From positions 11,284,001 to 11,348,000 of the forward strand of contig NW_025408667.1 in the NCBI RefSeq assembly GCF_020360975.1: 64,000 nucleotides of DNA, in the 5' to 3' direction. The notes beneath the pieces were generated by a model. The model searched no databases, was not told the DNA's origin, and was given only the letters and a program-made list of their open reading frames with translations. Position 1 is the stretch's first letter; the number at the start of each line of letters is the position of its first letter. The position numbers and the translations under genes were made by a program. Positions 55,561 through 64,000 of the stretch are shown here, in pieces. This DNA comes from Hirsutella rhossiliensis (Eukaryota > Ascomycota > Sordariomycetes > Hypocreales > Ophiocordycipitaceae).

Positions 55561-57307
55561 TGGGTTCGTCGCTGTTGAATAACTTGATGCCTACTGAGAG
55601 ATCCGATGATGGAAAGCTTCGTTGGACAGAAAGGTCGCAGCAGCGTAGAACGATTCATAAGGGTCAGAGGAGTCAGAATCATCAGATTCCTCGGTGCTCG
55701 AGTCATCCTGATCCTGTGATTCCCTTCATAGTCAGCCAAGAACATAGCATACGAACGAGATTGACCGTGGAAGCCTCTCTCGTAGATACTTCTCTTTGGC
55801 CGCTTTTCTCTCGTTTTCAGGATGTCTCGTTGAGAAACAATCTTCCTTGCCGCAAACGTAGCATTTCTTCTTCCAATTTGGCTGACGCCTTTGTGATTGA
55901 CCTCTTGTTCCGCCGGAATTTCGCTGAAATTTGCGATCCACGAAGTGCTGATCGTGTCCTCTATCCAGGTCTTGGGGATATTGGCCACTGGGTTGTTCAG
56001 ATCGTTCATCTTGCATGGCAGATAGCGATGATCGAAGCTGTGATGCCAATCCCTCAAATGTAGGTGCGGAGAGTATATCGCGAGTCGGAATTCAGGCACA
56101 CCACGGCACGCCCTGAGCGTTGCATCGATCAGGCCACCTTCGCCGCCAGACTTATCCCCGAGTGCTCTCCTACAGAGCCGCAATTTCGTAAGAAGGGCCT
56201 GGAGGACCTCGTCAGATGACTTACCGGGCATCTCAGCCCGAAGTCGGCTGAAGGTGAGGGTGCTCCAGTGGGTATGATACATCTTCTGGTTGATTTCGGT
56301 GTCAAAGTGCTCTTTCATCTTCTGATACATCTCAGCGAAGGTTAAATCAGTGCTGATTTCGTGTAGAAAGAAGGACTGAGCTTCCTTGGCCAGAATCGAA
56401 GGAAAACACCATGGAATTTAGACGGAGGAATGTTTGCTTGACGGCACACGCTCATGAATTTCCGGATCTTGTCATCGAAGATATCGTATGGTTCGCCGGT
56501 ATAGGCTAGTTTCTTGTCCCATATCTTAATGAATCTAATCGTGAGATCGGCCTCAACTTCCTCGTTCTCGAATCGAACAGGTGGAATGCTCGTGTATGCA
56601 TCTCGGAAGTTGGTAGTCCGTACGGGAGCGTCTGCTGATACCGAGGGATTCGCGCCATTGATGCTGAGGCTCTTGCTGAGCGGGTTGATGGGTCTCAATG
56701 ATCTGAGGGGATTCCGGTTCCGCCGGTCGGGTAATAGTTGGCTGCTGGATTACTACCGGTGCCGGTGACGATATAGCCGCTTTAACAGTTCCTTGGAGCA
56801 GCTTCTGTTTCACCTTATATGCCACGGTGTTTTCAGCAACCTCTTGACCAAGCAACTCGTTCTCATCCCATTCAGGAAGTTCGTTACTTGTTAGAAGGCC
56901 ACATAAAGCTCGAGAGATGCTAGAGTTGGCCTTGCCCATATAGATCCCCCTAATTCTGAGAAGCGTCCGGAGTCTTGATCTAAGGCGTGGGTTGATTAGT
57001 TCGAAGTCATCATAGCTCCATCCCGTGAAGTCGTTATACAGATCCCCAAGCAGGGCAATTCCGTGGTTACGTTTATCCACCGTGTATGTTGCCACACAGC
57101 CTAAGAAGAAGCTGTTGCGGTGGACAAGGAGGAGCTCTGGGTGATAGGTTCGTTGAGGAAATCCGCGTCGAAATGCCTGATCGGGAGTGAAGGGAGCTCC
57201 ACGATCGTCAGGTTCCGTTCAACGAGTTGCCTGTCTTCGAGAGACACGTTGGCCGGGGTATCCTGGGCTGTTGCCGGGGCTAGTGCGGCAGATGAATTGT
57301 CAGACAT
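55560..57307 (-). pseudogene. gag: copia copy 2 gag (frameshifted)
   Basis: ATG at 57307 (MSDNSSAALAPATAQ). The N-terminal module with RIRGIYMG is in 56553-57095, the capsid core with EPYDIFDDK and HFDTE is split between 56342-56698 and 55362-56330, and the zinc knuckle CYVCGKEDC...H is in 55732-56049. Four frames. Same architecture as copy 3, which has the best preserved Gag. Confidence 0.8.
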
Positions 57308-57574
57308 ATTGACAGGCTGTGTGCTGAGAAACAGGGCACAGGGTGTCAATGAGGTTATCAATGTGCGATAGGGCACGCCTAAGGGTCGCTGATGACAGCA
57401 AAGCTTAGGCACGGTTGGATAACTAGAGTGGGCTCTGATGCAGAGTCTTCGTAGCAATCCGCGCGTTGTAGCAACTATCCTACCGTCAGGAGCTCGCTTT
57501 GCAGAGCGTGACGATAGGTTAGCTCTCTTCCGTCTTGCTGTTCTGTGTCACCTTTGCCGGGCGACACTGATCAG

Positions 57575-57771
57575 TGTGGACAGGCTCTTCACTGCAGTGA
57601 GGTTATTCGAACTGGTTCAATTGGTTATATCTTGTGTAACTAGGGAAACGTGTCCCTAAACTGTGTGCAAAGACCTTCCTCCCTGTGCCCCACCTCTTAC
57701 TCGCACGTGACTAGCGCGGTCGATTAGTTATACGTGCGCGATCGGTGCCTAGTGCACAGGTGGATCCAACA
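57575..57771 (-). repeat. 5' LTR of copia copy 2
   Basis: 197 bp, one substitution from the other LTR, E-box at 57704-57711, followed by target duplication atgcc. Confidence 0.95.
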
Positions 57772-58152
57772 ATGCCCCTATTATGCTCTGATTGCCTGTC
57801 TTAGGCGTACTTACTTTTCCCACTCGTCAGCCGTAGCGCTGTGGAAAGGGGCTCGGCACAGAATGGTAGCATTCTTTCGTTGAAGATTCTTCATGCCCTC
57901 CATTTTGCTGATTGAAGTGCACGCCCCTCGATACCTCGGCTTTGGCAATGGAAGACTGCGTATCCCGTGTGCCGGAGGTTGACATCGCATCGAACCCTTC
58001 ATCATCAATTTTGCCTTCCGATAGTGTCTCGCAATCTGCCAGTATACCTTCAGAATCGGAGCATTCCCCTCCGGCAGCAGTCAAGAGGAGGAAGTTGAGA
58101 GCGACGTCGACTTGGCATCACTTTCGACAGGCTCGAGGCGATGAGCCACGCA
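57772..58152 (+). mobile_element. hAT copy 3, inner remnant with BED-finger start
   Basis: Continues from the duplicated atgcc into sequence matching copy 1 in reverse (13039-13414). It includes the transposase ATG (57948) and the first ~70 codons (MAMEDCVSRVPEVD...), ending inside the BED finger after GDEPR. From 58153 the sequence is unrelated, so the rest of this copy was deleted or replaced. Confidence 0.9.
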
Positions 58153-58577
58153 GAATACGCCTATATAGAACGACGGGGTATCGTACCTATATAGAAAATG
58201 GCCCTCTTCCTTATACCGGCTTGTGGTGGAGAGAAGGACCCGGGAGGTTAAGACAACAGCCCTTAACGTGGCAAATAACTATACTTCATGTAGGACCATG
58301 TTGCACCCAGCAATGGAAGTGGAGCATTGAGTCGGTGAAGTTGAAGAATGGGGTATCGAGCGCAGCACCGCATTGTGTCTGGAGCTCCGCAACTACCTGG
58401 AGGCGGCCCTGGGGGGGTCTCTTTCCTGACTTAGTCCCAGTGGACGACGGTCTCCCGTAGTTGTGCTCTCCTACCAGTGGTCCAGGTGGTCTGTTATAGC
58501 CTCTTGCACATTCTCTTCTTTCCTACACCGTCGCACACGCTGGATTGGGCCGTTGATCCACCTACATTCAAGCCGAC
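58153..58577. other. Junction stretch between hAT remnant and copia copy 3
   Basis: About 425 bp of unassigned sequence. It begins with two nearby copies of CCTATATAGAA (about 58158-58190). No frame with a recognisable product. It could be a piece of another element that truncated the hAT. Confidence 0.4.
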
Positions 58578-58768
58578 TGTCTGATCATTTGTACGATAGA
58601 GCGCACATCGCAGAAGGATATCACGTGCGTCATCAGGGAACAACGATTACCCGCACACACACACACAACCTATCAAACCTCACCGCATGGTCTAGATAGA
58701 AAAAGAATAACAAGAACAACATGATCACCGATCAAAGACCCAACTGAGCCTCAGTTAGCCTATCCACA
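58578..58768 (+). repeat. Candidate 5' LTR of copia copy 3
   Basis: The right boundary (CCTATCCACA at 58768) is well supported by homology with the LTR ends of copies 1 and 2 (CCTACCCACA and CCTGTCCACA) and by CTGATCAG next to it. The left boundary is a best guess. A short CA repeat lies at 58653-58665 and an E-box at 58620-58627. Confidence 0.55.
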
Positions 58769-59103
58769 CTGATCAGTTGTTACCTGGCTGGTAACCTCAG
58801 AGCAGCAAGATAGAAGAGAGTCTTTTCTAAGCATCATCTGCATCAGATTGCCCTGCGAAGTTAAGATTGCTAGAACGCGAGACTGACTACGAAGACCCGA
58901 CCGGCGCCCACTCTATTCAGTCAACCGTGCCTAGTTGTTTGCCTCAGCCGCTGACCTCTTAGGCGTGCCCTATCGCACATACAAATCTCTGGTATCCCGC
59001 TTGATTATCAGCTTCATTGATCACTCTCGATCAATTTGACCTCTCTTGACACCTTCTTGCCCTATTCCCTCGCAGATTTTCCTGTCAAGCCCCATCCGAC
59101 ATC

Positions 59104-60745
59104 ATGAGCAGCAGCGCAAGCGGCACCAGCGCGAACGCGAACGCACCGACGCTCGACATCAACGAATTCCTCGATATTGCTGAATTCAACCGTGGCCTCG
59201 CCACAATCTTCAACATGGACCTCTTCAACACCCCAGTCAACGAGACTTCCGATGAGATCCACTATAATACCTTCGTTCTCGCCCGCATCGTTGATTATAA
59301 AGTCTCCTCAACATGTCAAGGTCTCGAGCTGCTTGGATCATTCCAAGAAGACTTTGAGGATTGGGAGGAAGACGACTTCAAGAAGGTCGATCCAAGGGTC
59401 CGTAAGGTCCTACGGAATACCCTAAGGTTCAGAGGAATCTATACAGGAAAGCTGAACGCAAAGATCACGGCATTCCTAGTAAATCTGAAGAACCGTGACC
59501 GACTTCCTGAGTGGGATGAAGACGATCTTCGTGATGCCATCTTATACGAGAAAACGGCCGCCTACCGACGCCAACAAGAACTCCTCAGACGATCGCCATC
59601 GCTAGCAACAACCCCAGCACCAACCCCAGCACCAACCCCAGCACCAGTCACTCCCGATCTAAACCTCCCGCAAGACCCCCCCAATGACCAATCCCTACCC
59701 CTGTCACGATCGAATCAACAGCAGCAGGAACTTATGATCAGACCAGCTATCGACCGCGAAGCTTACCGGACCGTGCCCCAGTCCAGGTCCCCAATGAAGA
59801 CCTCGATCCTGCCATCGCCAACCAGTTTTCTAAGGGATCGAAAGCTCAACTATTCAGGTGACGCCTACGATATCCTAGATGATAAGATCCGTTACTTTCT
59901 CGATGCCTGCCTCACAGCTAGCATCAAACCGTCACAATTCCACGCTTTGCTCTCAAATATCCTCACGAAGAGAGCAAAGAACTTCTTCGTGCATCAAGTC
60001 AGCCGCGATTCAACGTTCGCGGAGATGTATCAGAAGATGAAGCAGCACTTTGATACGGAAGTCAATAGGCAACAGTATCACACTGACTGGACCTCGATCA
60101 ATTTCACACAGCTTCGGAAGGAATCTCCGAGAAGCCTCTCTGTGAAATCCTCCAGGCTCTTCTTGACAAATTGCAGCTATGCCAGAGAGCTCTTGGGAAT
60201 AGCTATGGCGGCGAAGACCAGCTAATTTCAACGACAATTCGAGCATGCCGTGGCGTGCCTGAATTAGAATTCGCCCTCTTCGTGCCGGCTAAGACCTTCG
60301 AGGGACTATCTTCACAGCTAAGATCGTCACTCACAACCGTCAGCCAAAGACAGCCCGGACAGCCCAGTCAATATCTTCAAGATCAAGACCAATTCTTTAC
60401 TGACCGCCGCTATCAGCACCCCGCTGACAAAAGGAAGAAGTGGACGAAGCGCTGCTACGTCTGCGGCAAAGAAGGCTGTTTTTCAACGAAGCATCCGGAT
60501 GACGAGAGAAAGAGGGCCAAGGAAAGATATCTTCGAGAACGAGGATTTCACGGCCAGAAGTCATCTTCCCGTCCATTTACTACGTTCCTTGCCGATTACG
60601 AAGGGGACCCAGATGAAGATCAGACCTCTGATTCTGCTGACGATGACTCTGACGATCAAAGCGATAGCTTCTTTGCAGCTGCCTTCCTATCTAATAGAGC
60701 TTTTCGCCACCGCATTCACACCGTCGAGGAGAATCGATATGCGAG
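59104..60745 (+). pseudogene. gag: copia copy 3 gag (one or two frameshifts)
   Basis: ATG at 59104. An acidic N-terminal module with FRGIYTG (residues about 110-116), then a Pro/Thr/Ala repeat (three units of APTP), then the capsid core with DAYDILDDK and HFDTEVN, runs in one frame to about 60130. After a one-base change near 60130-60135 the frame continues with LDKLQLCQRALG, then the zinc knuckle CYVCGKEGCFSTKH, then a Ser/Asp-rich acidic tail. The best preserved Gag of the three elements. Confidence 0.85.
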
Positions 60746-62398
60746 GAATCACAGCATTTCTTGCTCGATCGCTACAACCGGACCTCTTTCCAAGGGATCC
60801 TGCCTGACACGGGTGCAGCGAAGATATCTACAGCTGGGATCGACCAATTCCGCGCGCTCCAACGAGAGATGCCGACGGTCCAGCTACGGAAGAATGCGAC
60901 GATCGCAACGGTCAGATTCGGTGGAAACGAGCCGACGAACACGATCGGGATCACAACAGTCATCACCCCGATTGGAGAAGTCGTTTTCCACGTTATCAAT
61001 ATGTCAACGCCCTTCTTGCTATGCCTCAAGGATATGGACCGTCTCGGTGCCTATCTCAACAACGTCACGAACGAATTGATCTGCGGCGATAAGAGGATTC
61101 CGATCGTACGCAAATGGGGTCATCCGTGGTTCTTCCTACGGAAGGATGAAGCCGCTATTGCCTTCCTATCCGAAGCCGAGCTTCGGCGCCTACACACTCG
61201 CTTTGGCCACCCGTCAGTACACAAGCTACATAAGCTACTGACAAGCGCTGGGCATGATGTTGAATTCGAAGCAATCGCGATGATCCGAAAATTCTGTCAT
61301 TTTGCCAGATCAAGGCAGACGCACCGCGCAGGTTCAAATTCACGTTAAAGGATAACTGCGATTTCAACTACGAATTGATCGTCGATGTAATGCATCTTGA
61401 CAGCCGGCCAGTCCTTCATGCCGTTGACCTAGCAACCTCTTTCCAAGCCGGACGATTTCTTCAGAATATATCGGCTAAAGAGACGTGGGAAGCACTCAAA
61501 TTGTGTTGGATTGACACATACCTAGGCCCTCCAGATGTTATCACGCACGACGCTGGTACGAATTTTGCCTCCTCTGAGTTCCAAGCAGAAGCGAAGCTGC
61601 TAGGAATAACCTGTCACCGCGCCCGTCGAAGCCCACTGGTCAATTGGCAAGGTGGAGAGATATCACGCCCCGATTCGAAGGGCATACGAGATCTTGAAAG
61701 CCGAGCTAAAAACAGCATCAGCTGAGTCGTTGCTTCAAATGGCCTTCAAATCCGTCAATGATACCGCCGGACCTGACGGTCTAGTGCCCACACTACTAGT
61801 CTTTGGTGCCTACCCTCGGATAACGATGGATTCGCCGCCTTCTGCTTCCGCGATCACACGTGCGAAAGCCGTGACGAAAGCTATGGCAGAGCTACGCAAG
61901 CTTGTAGCTAAAAGGAAGGTCAATGACGCCCTCAATGCCCGTAATGGGCCCAACTCGATTGAGAAGATGCCACTATCATTGCCGCTTGGTAGTGAAGTTC
62001 GAGTATTTCGTGAGAAAGGAGGATGGAAAGGCCCATACAAGGTCCTAGCTGTGACAGACACAGAAGTCACAGTTGAGCTAGACAACGGGCCAGCTAAATT
62101 TCGCAGCACGGCTGTCCAGCCCTACTTTCGCCACCCGGATTCGCAGCAGCAACGAAGTCACGATGTTCTACAGCAGCCACACGCTGACAATCAGACTGCT
62201 GACAATCAGGCTGATAGCATCAACGTTGAGACCGAAGTGCCTAAGCCATTCGAATATCCCGAGCCGGAAAGACCACGCAGACGCGGCAGACCAAGAAAAG
62301 TCCTCGAGATCAGCAGCAATACGATACCTTCGTTCCTTCTAGTTATTTCCTTAGTCTTAGCCCTTTTCGTTACCTCGATCTCAATTTTCACCCGCTAA
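60745..62398 (+). pseudogene. pol: copia copy 3 protease and integrase with AT-hook (frameshifted)
   Basis: Protease LPDTGAAKIST (60800 region), GAG-pre-integrase finger HTRFGHPS...FCHF, then integrase with VDVMHLD, HDAGTNFAS and a catalytic Glu in MERYHAP (61652). Frames change near 61305 and 61615. The last frame ends with an integrase C-terminal domain (REKGGWKGPYKVL, DNGPAKFRS), a Gln/Asp-rich linker, the AT-hook RRRGRPRK (62269-62298) and a hydrophobic tail before a stop at 62396. Confidence 0.85.
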
Positions 62399-62399
62399 T

Positions 62400-64000
62400 A
62401 TGTTTCTATCGCATAAGGAGTGCGCCGCCCTCGACCTTGCCGTAAAGTTACGTGCAGAGAAGAAAATCACTACCGCCGGACGACCGTTTGAAGCCTCTGA
62501 TGACCTCGAAATCACGAACCTGCTAGGCGCAGGCGTCATCGTGCCCGAACGATACGATATGAATAAGCATGGAAAACACAGGCTATTCAAGTCACGAATG
62601 GTCCGGGAGGTCAAAGGCAAGAACACTGCTACACCGTACGAGAAGTCTCGTCTTGTGGTACAAGGATATGGTGACGACGAGAAGCGTGAGATCCTCACGC
62701 AGGCTCCAACAATCTCCCGTCCTGCCCAGCGGGTAGTACTCGCTCTTTCCCTTTCCTTTGCTCTTTGAAGATGTCTCTTGCTATCCGAGACATTACGATG
62801 GCCTATACGCAGGCATCGACCACTTTGAATCGCACTATCCTCATCTCTTTGCCACACGAATTAAAGAGAGATACCCAGGGGAACCATCCTTCGTGTGGTC
62901 AAGCCATTGTACGGAATCGCTGAAGCAGGCGCTCATTGGTTCAATACGTATCATGAGCATCACCGCATCAAGCTACAGATGGAGCCGTCAACGTTTGATC
63001 CATGTTTAATGATAACGACCGCAGAGATCAACGTCACGACCGCAGAGACCAACGCGGATACCGCACTTCAGGTTAATGCCTTCGGCGTTGCCGCGCTTCA
63101 GACTGATGATACGTTATTGGTAGGCACAACAACATTCCTGCAACGTGAAGACCGCGAGCTATGCTTCCAAGCCAAGCCAAAGAAGACCCTACGAGAAGGC
63201 GATACCTGTGATTTCAACGGCAGCCTCATTGCTCTAGAGAAGGGCTATCTTCTAGTCATGCAGAAAGGTCAGGTCAACAACCTCAAAATTATCGATCTAT
63301 CCACGGAAGATCGGGCCCAACGATACGTGGAACAACGTGCCCGTGGCGCCTATATAGCCTCAATTTGTCAACCAGAGGCTAGCTTCGATTATTCAATCGC
63401 GGCACAATCACAAGATCCAACCGCGGAGGATTTTCAGGCGTTGAATAAACGGATCCAATGGCAGATCGACAATCCACAAAGAGGCCTTCGATTTGTCCCA
63501 ATAGGTCTAGAAGCAGCAAAGGTCTTCGTCTTCACAGACGGATCATTCGCCAACAACAAGGACTTAAGCTCTCAGATCGGATTCGTTATAATCATTGCAA
63601 CCGAGACTAAGTCAGATGAGTCATTCACGATCCACGGAAACCTGATCCATTGGAGCTCGACGAAGTGCAAGAGAGTCACCCGCAGCGTCTTGGCTTCTGA
63701 GATATATGGATTAGCTTCAGGCTTCGATTTGGCATATGTGATCACAGAGACGATCAACCAGATCACAAACCGCCTTGGATTGCCGCAAATCCCGCTCGTG
63801 GTGTGTACGGATTCGTATAGCCTATACGAGTGCCTCGTGAAGCTTGGCACTACGACGGAGAAACGCCTGATGATCGATATCATGGCGTTGAGGCAAGCGT
63901 ACGAACAGAGAGACATCACAAGCATCCGTTGGATCAATGGTGCGGACAACCCGGCTGATGCAATGACGAAGCTATCTCCGAACGGAGCCTTGACCCGATT
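62400..64000 (+). pseudogene. pol: copia copy 3 RT and RNase H (runs off the edge)
   Basis: From 62400 to 62768 the RT fingers are readable (SRMVREVKG, KSRLVVQGYGDD, TQAPTI). The next part (from ATG 62771, IRDITMAYTQ) breaks twice near 62850-62885, both fitting a lost G in a run. From about 62885 one frame stays open to the window end: KPLYGIAEAGAHWF, the polymerase motif QTDD (63099-63110), RNase H TDGSFANNKD (63536 region), HWSSTKCKRVTRS and NGADNPADAMTK. Catalytic acids are intact. Confidence 0.85.

Larger units (their letters stand above)
47530..57771 (-). mobile_element. Ty1/copia LTR retrotransposon, copy 2 (6.1 kb plus a 4.15 kb insert)
   Basis: 197 bp LTRs (47530-47726 and 57575-57771) differ at one base (C/T near 47692 and 57741). 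Target duplication atgcc (47525-47529 and 57772-57776). Minus-strand coding in copia order. A DNA transposon is inserted between its 3' LTR and the end of RNase H; without it the length is about 6086 bp, close to copy 1. CTGATCAGTG follows the 5' LTR and AAAGAGGGTCCAG precedes the 3' LTR. Confidence 0.95.
58578..64000 (+). mobile_element. Ty1/copia LTR retrotransposon, copy 3 (runs off the window)
   Basis: Plus-strand copia element with gag, protease, integrase, RT and RNase H. Only the 5' LTR is inside the window. The start at 58578 is inferred from TG...CA ends, a length near 191 bp similar to the other two elements, and an ATCACGTG box at a similar position. The internal region begins CTGATCAGTT at 58769. 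The 3' LTR lies beyond 64000. It is a different family from copies 1 and 2 by LTR sequence but of the same lineage. Confidence 0.85.

Overview
The window looks like a transposon-rich, gene-poor region of a filamentous ascomycete (Pezizomycotina) chromosome. Evidence: short introns (47-64 bp) with GTAAGT-like donors, CTAAC-like branch sites and YAG acceptors; a MAGGY-like chromovirus; copia elements of a fungal lineage; BED-finger hAT transposons; a small secreted cysteine-rich protein; and an aminoglycoside-phosphotransferase-type pseudogene. There are no bacterial operons, rRNA genes, convincing tRNA genes or CRISPR arrays.

Left part (1-10.1 kb): a hAT end relic (340-449); a complete 6.2 kb copia element on the minus strand (801-6977) with identical 200 bp LTRs and a 5 bp target duplication; a GC-rich island with two unassigned minus-strand reading frames and a 19 bp minisatellite (7.2-8.9 kb); and a 740 bp foldback element with 225 bp inverted arms (9350-10089).

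Middle part (10.2-36.2 kb): a two-exon gene for a small secreted six-cysteine protein; hAT copy 1 with a psq helix-turn-helix frame and a C48/Ulp1-like frame beside it; an APH-family pseudogene; a coiled-coil gene; a multi-pass membrane protein; a 411-residue hypothetical protein; hAT copy 2; and several spliced genes (a serine-rich hypothetical, a three-exon RING-finger gene, a 149-residue hypothetical, a stand-alone chromodomain protein). Several of these only become coherent after splicing by eye.

Right part (36.2-64 kb): a complete 6.6 kb Ty3/gypsy chromovirus (36250-42824) with identical 132 bp LTRs and TSD cgtgt; a MADS-box-like spliced gene; then a four-level nest. A psq/C48 locus carries hAT copy 3, which is split by a copia element (47530-57771, TSD atgcc), which is itself split by a 4.15 kb DNA transposon (47760-51910, 39 bp perfect terminal inverted repeats, TSD cgcac). 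That transposon encodes an rve-type DDE transposase (IS3EU/Ginger-like) and two cargo-like minus-strand genes. A third copia element (from about 58578) runs off the right edge.

Three themes link the parts. (1) Insertions are young (LTRs identical or nearly so), yet coding regions carry many one-base frameshifts. Where I could check, these are mostly one-base contractions of homopolymers, so assembly error is a serious alternative to real decay. (2) Five unrelated or only distantly related elements carry the same RTCACGTG E-box in their LTR or promoter. (3) All three copia elements share a lineage signature: an AT-hook between integrase and reverse transcriptase, a QTDD polymerase motif, and CTGATCAG directly after the 5' LTR.
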